Shown: one piece after another, positions 9,482-17,113 of the stretch
How positions within the stretch are numbered: position 1 is the stretch's first letter
Layout: each line of letters begins with the position of its first letter
NCBI RefSeq assembly: GCF_002127655.1
Contig: NZ_NEHB01000013.1
Span: forward strand, 89,640-134,522
Source of the DNA: Janthinobacterium sp. GW456P
GTDB lineage: Bacteria; Pseudomonadota; Gammaproteobacteria; Burkholderiales; Burkholderiaceae_D
Direction of reading: 5' to 3'
DNA: 44,883 bases
The notes under the pieces: generated by a model
Database searches by the model: none
Seen by the model: the letters and a program-made list of their open reading frames with translations, nothing else
What the model was told of the DNA's origin: nothing
Position numbers and translations under genes: made by a program

Positions 9482-9526
9482 GCGCTCAGGCGGAGTCGGG
9501 TAAAATCCCGCTTCCGCCTGGGCGCA
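9481..9526 (+). terminator. Long hairpin between trpS and the decarboxylase gene
   Basis: Arms 9481-9500 and 9507-9526 pair over 20 positions with a two-base internal mismatch and one G.T pair; the loop is taaaat. The stem follows trpS, but the tract after it (attcgtttgtc) is a poor T run. It could be a weak terminator or a leader structure of the next gene. The loop taaaat could also serve as a -10. Confidence 0.5.
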
Positions 9527-9575
9527 ATTCGTTTGTCACCGTGGCACCAGCAATCCGTAGAAAAGACAACGCGCC

Positions 9576-11165
9576 ATGACCGACACCCCTATCGAACAGC
9601 TGCTGCAGCAGCATTTTTCCATCGATGCGCTGCAGCAGGCACCCGCGCCACTGCTGCAGGCCCTGCGCATGCTGGGCGGCTGGCTGGCCGCCGAACGCGC
9701 CGAACCGTATCCGCACACGCCGTATGCGCAACTGCTGACGCAGCTGTCCGACACCTGCCTGCCCGCGCACGGCATGGATGTGGCCGATTTCCTGCGAGAA
9801 CTCGATTCCACCGTGCTGGCCAATACGGCCCAGCTGAACCATCCGCAATACATCGGCCACATGACCCAGGCCCTGCCGTGGATCAGCGTGCTGGCCGAAG
9901 CGTTCACGGCCACCCTGAACCAGAACCAGGTCAAGATCGAGACAGCGTACGTATCGACCCTGATCGAAAAGCAGATCCTGGGCTGGCTGCACCGCCAGGT
10001 GTACCAGCAGGCCGACAGCGTCTACACGCAGGCGATGGCCGCCACCAGCGGCGCGCTGGGCAATGTCGTCAATGGCGGCACCATGGGCAACCTGACGGCG
10101 CTGGCCGTGGCGCTGGAAAAACAATTACCCGGCACGCGCAAGCGCGGTTTGTTTGCCGCCATGCAGGATTCTAGCCATGCGGGACTGGCCGTGATCGGTT
10201 CGGCCCGCAGTCATTATTCCGTGAAAAAGGCGCTGGCGACCCTGGGCCTCGGCGAAAACGCCCTGCACCTGGTGGCCGTCGACCGCGACAACCGCATCGA
10301 CATCGCCGCGCTGGAAGCCACCATTGCCGATTTGAAGTCGCGCAAGATCAAGGTCGTCGCCATGATCGGCATCGCCGGCACGACGGAAACGGGCGCCATC
10401 GACCCGCTGGCCGCCATGGCGGCCATTGCCGCGCGCGAGTCCATCTGGTTCCACGTCGATGCGGCCTGGGGCGGCGCGCTCTTGATCGCGGAACAGTACC
10501 GGACCCTGTACGACGGCATCGCCCTGGCCGACTCTGTCGTCATCGACGGGCACAAGCTGCTGTGGGTGCCGATGGCGCAAAGCATGGTGCTGTTCAAGGA
10601 CAGCGCCAGCCTGAACCTGTTAAAGCACAACGCCAACTACATCTTGCGCGACAACTCGGGCGACCTGGGCCAGACATCGCTGGAAGGCTCGCGCCGCTTC
10701 GATGCCTTGAAACTGTGGACCTCGTTCAAGGTGCTGGGCGTGTCCGGCTACACGACCCTGCTGCAACAGGCGGCCACCTTGTCGGGCCAGTTGCAGGACT
10801 TGCTGGCGGACCAGCAGGATTTCGAACTCGTCACGCGCTCCGACACCTTCATTCTGACCTACCGCTACGTGCCCGCCCCCTTGCGCCAGCGCATGGACGC
10901 CTTGCTGGCCGGCGGCCAGGTGGACGCGGCGACCGAACTGAACAAGCAACTGAACACCTTGAACGCCAAGCTGCAAAACCGGCAAAAAGCGCACGGCCAC
11001 AGCTTCGTGTCGCGCACGGTACTCGAATCAACGCGCTACCCTGGCCCGACCAACGTGCTGCGCGTGGTCATGACGAATGTCAAGACGCGCCCCCACCACC
11101 TGCGCGCCATTCTGGCGGAACAGCGGGCCATCGGACAGGCGCTGGTAACCGAACTGGGGATGTAA
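9576..11165 (+). CDS. PLP-dependent decarboxylase, PanP-like (putative aspartate 1-decarboxylase)
   Basis: Group II pyridoxal-phosphate decarboxylase, 529 residues. The PLP lysine is Lys327 in DGHKLLW, preceded by the HVDAAWGG aspartate motif. The HPQYIGHM and ALNQNQVKIETA-like segments resemble the PanP family, which makes beta-alanine from aspartate and can replace PanD in pantothenate synthesis. Glutamate or aromatic-amino-acid decarboxylation cannot be excluded from sequence alone. The ribosome site before the ATG is weak. The CLC transporter gene starts 27 bases downstream and is probably co-transcribed. Confidence 0.75.
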   Translation: MTDTPIEQLLQQHFSIDALQQAPAPLLQALRMLGGWLAAERAEPYPHTPYAQLLTQLSDTCLPAHGMDVADFLRELDSTVLANTAQLNHPQYIGHMTQALPWISVLAEAFTATLNQNQVKIETAYVSTLIEKQILGWLHRQVYQQADSVYTQAMAATSGALGNVVNGGTMGNLTALAVALEKQLPGTRKRGLFAAMQDSSHAGLAVIGSARSHYSVKKALATLGLGENALHLVAVDRDNRIDIAALEATIADLKSRKIKVVAMIGIAGTTETGAIDPLAAMAAIAARESIWFHVDAAWGGALLIAEQYRTLYDGIALADSVVIDGHKLLWVPMAQSMVLFKDSASLNLLKHNANYILRDNSGDLGQTSLEGSRRFDALKLWTSFKVLGVSGYTTLLQQAATLSGQLQDLLADQQDFELVTRSDTFILTYRYVPAPLRQRMDALLAGGQVDAATELNKQLNTLNAKLQNRQKAHGHSFVSRTVLESTRYPGPTNVLRVVMTNVKTRPHHLRAILAEQRAIGQALVTELGM

Positions 11166-11192
11166 GGATTTCTACCCAACAACTTTGACTGG

Positions 11193-12452
11193 ATGCCGAT
11201 GCACCGCCTGAGCGCCCTCGCCGATCTGTTACAGCATCTGTTGAAATGGCTGCTGCTGGCCAGCATTGTTGCAGTCTTGGCCGGCACGGCCTCGGCCGGC
11301 TTCCTGTACGCCCTCGACTGGGCCACGCGCACGCGCCTGGCGCACGCCTGGATGATCTGGCTGCTGCCCGTGGCGGGCTTTGCCGTCGGCTGGCTGTATC
11401 TGCGCTACGGCAGCAGTGTCGAGGGCGGTGCGAACCTGCTCATCGATGAAATCCACGATCCGAAAAAATTCATTCCGCTGCGCATGGCGCCGCTGGTGCT
11501 GGGCGGCACCGTCATCTCGCACCTGTTCGGCGCCTCCGTCGGACGCGAAGGCACGGCCGTGCAGATGGGCGGCGCGCTGGCCGACCAACTCACGCGCATG
11601 TTTCGCCTGAACAATGAAGACCGCCGCATCATCCTGATGGCCGGCATCAGCGCCGGCTTTGCCTCCGTCTTCGGCACGCCGCTGGCGGGCGCCATCTTCG
11701 GCCTGGAAGTGCTGGCCATCGGCCGCTTGCGCTACGAAGCCATGCTGCCCTGCCTGGCCGCCGCCGTCATCGCCGACCAGGTAGTCCTGCTGTGGGGGCC
11801 GCTTTTGCACATTGGGCATACGCAGTACGCCGCGCCGCTGATCCCCACCCTCTCCGCCTGGACTTTATCCGCCATGGTCATCGCGGGCGTGCTGTTCGGC
11901 GTGACCGGTAAACTGTTTGCGCAAGCCACGCACGGTTTGAGCGCACTGATGAAGCGCTGGATCGGCTACGCCCCGCTGCGCCCGCTCGCGGGCGGCGTCG
12001 CCGTCGCGCTCGCCGTGTGGTTGCTGGGCACCGACAAATATATCGGCCTGGGTATCCCCACCATCGTCGACGCCCTAAAGGAACCGCTGCCCGCCTGGGA
12101 TTTCCTCGGCAAGATGGCGTTTACCATTGTTTCATTGGGCACCGGCTTCAAGGGCGGAGAAGTGACGCCCCTGTTCTTCATCGGCGCGACCCTGGGCAAT
12201 GCGCTGGGGCCTGTACTGCACCAGCCCGTCACCCTGCTGGCGGCCATCGGCTTCGTCGCCGTATTCGCGGGCGCCGCCAACACGCCGATCGCCTCGACCC
12301 TGATGGCGATGGAACTGTTCGGCGCCGAGATCGGCGTGTACGCGGCCATCGCCTGCGTCGTGGCCTACCTGTTTTCCGGCCACGCAGGCATATACCGGGC
12401 GCAGCGGGGCGGCCACGCCAAGCGCAGCGCCCGCCAGGATATTGAACCATGA
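11193..12452 (+). CDS. CLC-family anion transporter, fluoride/proton-antiporter-like (CLC-F)
   Basis: Integral membrane CLC protein of 419 residues. The gating glutamate is Glu119 in GREGT (117-121), and GGEVTPLFF stands in for the third anion-site motif. The usual GSGIP filter is replaced by GSSVEGGANLL. The GREGT form and EGG..LL(I)DEI stretch resemble the CLC-F subgroup that expels fluoride, rather than chloride CLCs; this is from memory of family signatures. Alternative start at 11199. Its stop overlaps the next start (ATGA). Confidence 0.8.
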   Translation: MPMHRLSALADLLQHLLKWLLLASIVAVLAGTASAGFLYALDWATRTRLAHAWMIWLLPVAGFAVGWLYLRYGSSVEGGANLLIDEIHDPKKFIPLRMAPLVLGGTVISHLFGASVGREGTAVQMGGALADQLTRMFRLNNEDRRIILMAGISAGFASVFGTPLAGAIFGLEVLAIGRLRYEAMLPCLAAAVIADQVVLLWGPLLHIGHTQYAAPLIPTLSAWTLSAMVIAGVLFGVTGKLFAQATHGLSALMKRWIGYAPLRPLAGGVAVALAVWLLGTDKYIGLGIPTIVDALKEPLPAWDFLGKMAFTIVSLGTGFKGGEVTPLFFIGATLGNALGPVLHQPVTLLAAIGFVAVFAGAANTPIASTLMAMELFGAEIGVYAAIACVVAYLFSGHAGIYRAQRGGHAKRSARQDIEP

Positions 12453-13180
12453 CACAAAACATCTACGACAACGACGCCTTTTTCACGGCCTACAGCCAGC
12501 TGCCCCGCTCCATCGGAGGCCTCGACAGCGCCCCCGAATGGCCGGCCCTGCGCGCCATGCTGCCAGACGTGCAAGGCAAGCAAGTACTCGACCTGGGTTG
12601 CGGCTATGGCTGGTTCTGCCGCTGGGCGGCAGAACAGGGCGCGGCGCGGGTATTGGGCGTGGACGTGTCGGAAAAGATGCTGGCGCAGGCAGGCGGCATG
12701 GGAGAATATGCGGCTGTCAGCTATGCCCGGCTTGATCTGGAACAACTGGCCTTGCCGCCCGCCAGCTACGACCTGATCTACAGTTCGCTGGCCTTTCACT
12801 ACATCGCGGATTTCGCCACCTTGCTGGCCGCCATCCGCCACGGCTTGAAGCCGGGCGGCAAGCTGGTGTTTTCCATCGAGCACCCGATCTTCATGGCGCC
12901 GCGCCAGCCGGGCTGGCTGACGGATGGACAGGGCCGCAAGCGCTGGCCCGTCGACAGCTACCAGCAGCAAGGTCCGCGCATGTCGGACTGGCTGGCGCCC
13001 GGCGTGATCAAGCAGCACCGCACCCTGGGCACGACCATCAATGCGCTGCTGCAAGCGGGTTTCCAGCTGGAGCATGTGGAAGAATGGGGGCCGAGCGACG
13101 AACAGGTGGCGCAGCAGCCGGCCCTGGCGGAAGAGCGCGAACGGCCGATGCTGCTGCTGGTGGGGTGCAGCCTGCGCTAG
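12449..13180 (+). CDS. Class I SAM-dependent methyltransferase
   Basis: A 243-residue methyltransferase with the SAM-binding glycine loop VLDLGCGYGWFC (about residues 46-57), the acidic GVDVSEKML strand and the LKPGGKLVFSIEHP post-motif. It starts inside the CLC stop codon, implying translational coupling. Its last four bases overlap the convergent ADP-ribosylglycohydrolase gene. It resembles small-molecule methyltransferases of the UbiE/Tam type; the substrate is unknown. Confidence 0.88.
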   Translation: MTQNIYDNDAFFTAYSQLPRSIGGLDSAPEWPALRAMLPDVQGKQVLDLGCGYGWFCRWAAEQGAARVLGVDVSEKMLAQAGGMGEYAAVSYARLDLEQLALPPASYDLIYSSLAFHYIADFATLLAAIRHGLKPGGKLVFSIEHPIFMAPRQPGWLTDGQGRKRWPVDSYQQQGPRMSDWLAPGVIKQHRTLGTTINALLQAGFQLEHVEEWGPSDEQVAQQPALAEERERPMLLLVGCSLR

Positions 13181-14103
13181 TCCCGCGCCCGCTCGAACAA
13201 TTTGCCCGCCAGTTCTTCGATATCGGCGCGCATGGCCAGCGCATCCAGCCACAGCGGCGGAATCGCCTGCGCGCCATAATACGCGCCGGCAAGCTGACCG
13301 ACGATGGCGCCGGTCGTATCGGCATCTTCACCCAGATTGACGGCACGCAACACGGCCGCTTCCAGTGAGTCGGTATGGAAGAAGCACCAGAGCGCCGCTT
13401 CCAGCGATTCCACACAATAACCGCTGCCGCGTATCTGCTGCTCCGTTTTAGCGAGGAAACTGCCGCTGGCCAGTTCCACCAGCTTCGGTTGCGCAGGCCG
13501 GAACGCGATACTGCCCAGCAACGCGTCTTTCGCCGTGCCCGCCAGCGCGCTGCACATCAAGGCGGCGAGCAACTGGCAGCTTTCGACGGCTTCCGGCGCC
13601 GCGTGGGTGGTGCGCGAACTGTCGGCGGCGCAGGCCACGGCCGCTGCGGCATCGGGATAGGCGAACAGCACGACGGGCGCCAGGCGCATGAGCGAACCAT
13701 TGCCCGCCGTGTCATTCGCGGTGGAGCCGCTGTACGGATCACCCGTTGCCTGGAAACTGGCCAGCGCGCTCCTTACCGTGCCGCCGATATCGAAGCAGGT
13801 GCCGGTGGAACTCAGGTAGCCCCATTGCCACCAGTTCAAGTACCGCACCATCTGGTCCGCCGCATCGAACGCCCCTTTCTGGACCAGGCTTTCGGCCAGG
13901 CACAGCGCCATCGACGTATCGTCCGTCCATTGTCCCGGCTGCAAGCCGAATGGACCGCCGCCAGTCATGCCTGTCACAGGTGCAAAGCTGCCGCGCGGAG
14001 AAAATTCCACGCTGGTGCCGACGGCATCGCCGCAGGCAAGTCCCAGCAAGGCGCCCAGATAGCGCTTGTGTAAAGTTGGCTTGTACAAAGTTGACTCCAT
14101 CAT
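13177..14103 (-). CDS. ADP-ribosylglycohydrolase family protein (DraG/ARH-like)
   Basis: Predicted dimagnesium enzyme that removes ADP-ribose from proteins or small molecules; 308 residues. Metal-binding motifs are visible: GDAVG near the N-terminus, WTDDTSM (about residue 50), and EDADTTGAIVGQLAGA in the C-terminal third. The start is the first of two adjacent ATGs (14103), five bases after AGGGA. It lies 16 bases downstream of the XRE-cupin regulator on the same strand, so the two probably form an operon. No ADP-ribosyltransferase (DraT) is in the window. Confidence 0.88.
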   Translation of the reverse strand: MMESTLYKPTLHKRYLGALLGLACGDAVGTSVEFSPRGSFAPVTGMTGGGPFGLQPGQWTDDTSMALCLAESLVQKGAFDAADQMVRYLNWWQWGYLSSTGTCFDIGGTVRSALASFQATGDPYSGSTANDTAGNGSLMRLAPVVLFAYPDAAAAVACAADSSRTTHAAPEAVESCQLLAALMCSALAGTAKDALLGSIAFRPAQPKLVELASGSFLAKTEQQIRGSGYCVESLEAALWCFFHTDSLEAAVLRAVNLGEDADTTGAIVGQLAGAYYGAQAIPPLWLDALAMRADIEELAGKLFERARD

Positions 14104-14119
14104 GATTTTCCCTTGATTT

Positions 14120-14677
14120 CTAGCTGGCCACATTGCGTGTAAAGCGCAAGGTGGATGCGCCCGCATTGACGTAGGCATACGCTTGCGCGCTGCTGAAGAC
14201 GAAAAAATCGCCGGTGGCCAGTTGCCTGGTTTCCGCCGCCAGCACCAGCTGTAGCTCCCCCTCCAGCACATAGAGCATTTCGCTGAAGCCGGCCGGATCG
14301 GCTCGCGCCTCGTAGCGTTCGCCCGGCGCCAGGGTCCATGACCACAGTTCCACCTGGCGGCTGGCGGGCGCCGCGCCCAGCAGCACGGCCTGGCTTGCCT
14401 GGGAGGCACTTTGCCACATCAACACGCGCAGGCTGTCGTGCGGCTGCTGCGGCGGCTGGACCAGGTCGACAAAGGCCACGTTCAAGGCGGCAGCCACGTG
14501 GTCGAGGTTGGCCAGACTGATGTTGGTGTTGCCCGCCTCGACGCCATTGACCATGCGCCGGCTCAGGCCGGACTGGCGCGCCAGTTCCTCCTGGCTGAGG
14601 CCGGCGGCAAGGCGCAGGCGCCGCAGATTTGTGGCCAGGTGTGCCAGCACGCCACCGGCCTCGGCTTGACTGCGCAA
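14120..14677 (-). CDS. XRE-family transcriptional regulator with C-terminal cupin domain
   Basis: DNA-binding regulator of 185 residues. The helix-turn-helix (LSQEELARQSGLSRRMVNGVEAG region, about residues 25-50) is followed by a cupin small-molecule sensor (about 100-180, EMLYVLEGELQLVL then ATGDFFVF). No ATG fits. The TTG at 14677 is preceded by GGAG at seven bases and starts the protein just before the HTH. It faces an EamA permease gene across 51 bases, and a palindrome covers its own start codon, so autoregulation and control of the permease are likely. Confidence 0.87.
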   Translation of the reverse strand: MRSQAEAGGVLAHLATNLRRLRLAAGLSQEELARQSGLSRRMVNGVEAGNTNISLANLDHVAAALNVAFVDLVQPPQQPHDSLRVLMWQSASQASQAVLLGAAPASRQVELWSWTLAPGERYEARADPAGFSEMLYVLEGELQLVLAAETRQLATGDFFVFSSAQAYAYVNAGASTLRFTRNVAS

Positions 14678-14685
14678 TATATTGC
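14674..14685. promoter_or_regulatory. Palindromic candidate operator overlapping the XRE start codon
   Basis: gcaatatattgc is a perfect 12-base palindrome covering the TTG start of the XRE-cupin gene and ending near its ribosome site. A related half-like sequence (gggaaatattttgct, about 14699-14713) sits 15 bases further toward the permease gene. Position suggests an autoregulatory site; binding is not demonstrated. Confidence 0.45.
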
Positions 14686-14728
14686 TCCTATGATGATGGG
14701 AAATATTTTGCTCACAGCATAGCCTCCC

Positions 14729-15637
14729 ATGAAAACACACGCAAGTCCCCCGCCCGCCTTCGGCCTGCCCGAACTGGCCCTGATCGCCATTACGTTCATT
14801 TGGGGCGGCACGTTTCTCATCGTGCAGCATGCCGTGACGGTCAGCGGCCCACTGGCGTTTGTCGCCGCCCGCTTTGCCGTGGCCGCCGGCATCGGCGCCC
14901 TGATGTGCCGCGGCCAGCTGCGCCATCTGACGAGGACCGAATTGCTGACGGGCATGGGCATTGGCGTGAGCATCTTTGGCGGCTATGCGCTGCAAACCTA
15001 TGGCCTGATGCATATTTCCAGCAGCAAATCGGCCTTCATCACGGCCTTTTATGTGCCCATCGTGCCGCTGGTGCAATGGCTGGTCTTCAAGCAGCGGCCC
15101 CACCCTGCCGTGTGGGCGGCCGTCGTGCTGGCGTTCGTCGGTTTGCTGCTGCTCACCGGCACGGATGGTTTGAGCATGGCCTTCGGCACGGGCGAGCTGA
15201 TCACGGCCGTGGGCGCCATCGCCATTGCCCTGGAAATCATCCTCATCAGCCGCGTCTCGGTGCAGCTGAACATCTTGCGCGTGACCATCGTGCAACTGGC
15301 CACGGCCTCATTGATCGCCCTGCTGCTGATGCCCGTCATGGGCGAAACACCACCCGTGCTCAGCAAGACGTTCATCCTCAGCATGCTGGCCCTCGGCTGC
15401 GCCAGCGCACTGATCCAATATGTGATGAACTGGGCGCAAAAGCGCATTTCCGCCACCAAGGCCACCTTGATCTATGCAGGCGAACCCGTGTGGGCTGGCG
15501 TCATCGGCCGTATCGCCGGCGAACGCCTGCCGGCCCTGGCCATAGTGGGCGCGATCCTGATTATCGCTGCGGGCATCCTCAGCGAGTGGCGCCCCAAGCG
15601 CCGCGTGCCCGATACAGCCAAGGCGGTGCAACCTTAA
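14729..15637 (+). CDS. EamA/DMT-family transporter
   Basis: Ten-helix permease of 302 residues with two EamA repeats. ALIAITFIWGGTFLIVQHAV opens the first repeat and KRISATKATLIYAGEPVWAGVIG the last helix pair, both characteristic. It is divergent from the XRE-cupin regulator with 51 bases between starts, so that regulator is the likely controller. Related permeases export amino acids or metabolites; the substrate is not evident. Confidence 0.87.
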   Translation: MKTHASPPPAFGLPELALIAITFIWGGTFLIVQHAVTVSGPLAFVAARFAVAAGIGALMCRGQLRHLTRTELLTGMGIGVSIFGGYALQTYGLMHISSSKSAFITAFYVPIVPLVQWLVFKQRPHPAVWAAVVLAFVGLLLLTGTDGLSMAFGTGELITAVGAIAIALEIILISRVSVQLNILRVTIVQLATASLIALLLMPVMGETPPVLSKTFILSMLALGCASALIQYVMNWAQKRISATKATLIYAGEPVWAGVIGRIAGERLPALAIVGAILIIAAGILSEWRPKRRVPDTAKAVQP

Positions 15638-15702
15638 GCCGGCATGGATGGTCGGCATTGAGGAACATCAAGCAGCCAGCATCGACCAGGCGTGCCGGAC
15701 TT

Positions 15703-15933
15703 TCAGCGCACACCCATCTCGTCCAGCCAGCCAGGCACGCCCAGCGCATGGGCGGCCCGCACCAGGCTCGCTTGTTCTTCCGCACTGGCATGTCGCAATT
15801 CGGCCGCGACCGATTCCAGTGCGGCAATATCGGCATCAGGATCGCCTTCGTCCTGGCCTTCGATGTAAGTGGTGGCAAGTATCAGTGCGCGGGCCAGGGT
15901 ATCGATATGCTGCTCCAGTAGTGGTTTAACAAT
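15703..15933 (-). CDS. Small conserved-looking protein with non-ATG start (hypothetical, 76 codons)
   Basis: On the minus strand, a frame of 76 codons begins six bases after the JmjC-like gene stops. It reads as a compact alpha-helical acidic protein: LLEQHIDTLARALILATTYI, then DADIAALESVAAELRHAS, then ALGVPGWLDEMGVR. Codon use is like its neighbours. No ATG, GTG or TTG is available between the in-frame stop at 15940-15942 and the protein body. ATT at 15933 or CTG at 15918 are the only plausible starts. Position suggests translation coupled to the upstream gene. No family recognised. Confidence 0.6.
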   Translation of the reverse strand: MVKPLLEQHIDTLARALILATTYIEGQDEGDPDADIAALESVAAELRHASAEEQASLVRAAHALGVPGWLDEMGVR

Positions 15934-15939
15934 GAGGGG

Positions 15940-16887
15940 TCAATCGGTGGCCCGCCGCAGCGCCTTCCCGCCATGCAGGGCCAGCGGCATGGCCCTGGCC
16001 CAGCGGTTCGAGGACAGCGAAAACGTCAGCGCGCGCACCTGGTGGTACCAGCCGGCGGGCACGTACAGCATGTCGCCCGGCTCGACGATGCATTCGATCA
16101 TGCTGGCCTGGCGCGCCAAGGGAAACTTGTCGAAGTCGGGCGCTTCCGGGTCGAACGGCGAACCGAACAGGATGGCATTCGCTACGGTCGGGTAGAGAAA
16201 ATCGTCATGGTGCGGCGGCGATAAAATGATGCGCTTGCGACCCCACACCTGGGCGAAGATATTGTCGTCGTAATCGCAATGCAGGGGCGTCACCGTGCCG
16301 GCCGGCCCCACCCAGAAGCGCGGCGGGCCCATCTTGTCGAAATACGTGGGCCAGTGGCACAGGCGGTTCAGCTCGCGCAATTCCAGGTTGCCCAGGTACG
16401 GCGGCAACGCATGCGTCCCTGCTTCCACCAGATCCAGATATTGCCCCATCGACATATCCTGCATGGCGCGGTCGGCCGCGAACGCCGTGCTGATATAGTC
16501 GCCCACCCGCGCGCGCACGGGCACGTGGCTGAACTGTTCGCGCAAGACCGCGGGTTCCAGCTGCGACAAGGGCCAGCGCCGCACCAGCCCGCGCATCAGG
16601 AAAGGCAGGCCCAGCGCGGCGCGCGCGCGGAACGCGGCGGCACCCAGCATGGCCAGGCGCGGCACCTCGGCGATGGCAGGCAAGCCGCGCGCCGCCAGCT
16701 TGATGGCCTCGCGCATGGCATCGATGGAAGTGACGCCGCGCACCTGCGCATCCTTGTCTTCGCGCGCCTGCTTATGCGCCAGGGCTGCTTCGGGCGAACT
16801 GTATTCGGCTGGCGGCCGGGGCGGCAAGGCGCGCGGCGATATGGGGGTGGCCGCGAGCGGGAGCGGCACTTCTTTTTCTACAGACAT
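15940..16887 (-). CDS. Cupin-like/JmjC-domain 2-oxoglutarate-dependent oxygenase
   Basis: Predicted Fe(II)/2-oxoglutarate hydroxylase of 315 residues. The iron triad is visible: His203 and Asp205 in PLHCDYDD, and His282 in AGWYHQV, embedded in the EPGDMLYVPAGW strand typical of FIH-like cupin_8 proteins. Residues 1-60 are a low-complexity Pro/Ala-rich leader. The ATG at 16887 follows AAGAAGG. Family members hydroxylate proteins or small molecules; the target is unknown. A small 76-codon gene follows after six bases. Confidence 0.86.
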   Translation of the reverse strand: MSVEKEVPLPLAATPISPRALPPRPPAEYSSPEAALAHKQAREDKDAQVRGVTSIDAMREAIKLAARGLPAIAEVPRLAMLGAAAFRARAALGLPFLMRGLVRRWPLSQLEPAVLREQFSHVPVRARVGDYISTAFAADRAMQDMSMGQYLDLVEAGTHALPPYLGNLELRELNRLCHWPTYFDKMGPPRFWVGPAGTVTPLHCDYDDNIFAQVWGRKRIILSPPHHDDFLYPTVANAILFGSPFDPEAPDFDKFPLARQASMIECIVEPGDMLYVPAGWYHQVRALTFSLSSNRWARAMPLALHGGKALRRATD

Positions 16888-16993
16888 AAACCTTCTTTGC
16901 GATCGAGGCGTCGCACGGTTTAGCGCGACAGTGCGCCATTTTAAGCCAGCAAAGCCCCTTCAGCACGCATGACAGACTCCCCAGGACGCATCG

Positions 16994-17111
16994 ACACCTG
17001 ACAAAACCGTCGCGAGCGGCAGTGATTTGTGGCTAAGAAGCGCAACCGCACTGAAGTGCGGTGAGCATCGCAGGCCGCAAAGCGCGACGCGCAGCAGGTT
17101 TGGTCAGGTGT
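16994..17111 (+). repeat. Dispersed structured repeat, copy A
   Basis: A 118-base element with perfect 9-bp terminal inverted repeats (ACACCTGAC / GTCAGGTGT). Inside are AAACC/GGTTT continuing the closing stem, a CCGT..GCGG mini-hairpin, a TTGTGGC/GCCGCAA stem, and a central hairpin ACCGCAC-TGAA-GTGCGGT (17045-17062). It fills the gap between the KfrA-like gene (stop at 17114-17116, three bases away) and the JmjC-like gene. Copies B, C and D share most of the sequence. Confidence 0.9.
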
Positions 17112-17113
17112 TC

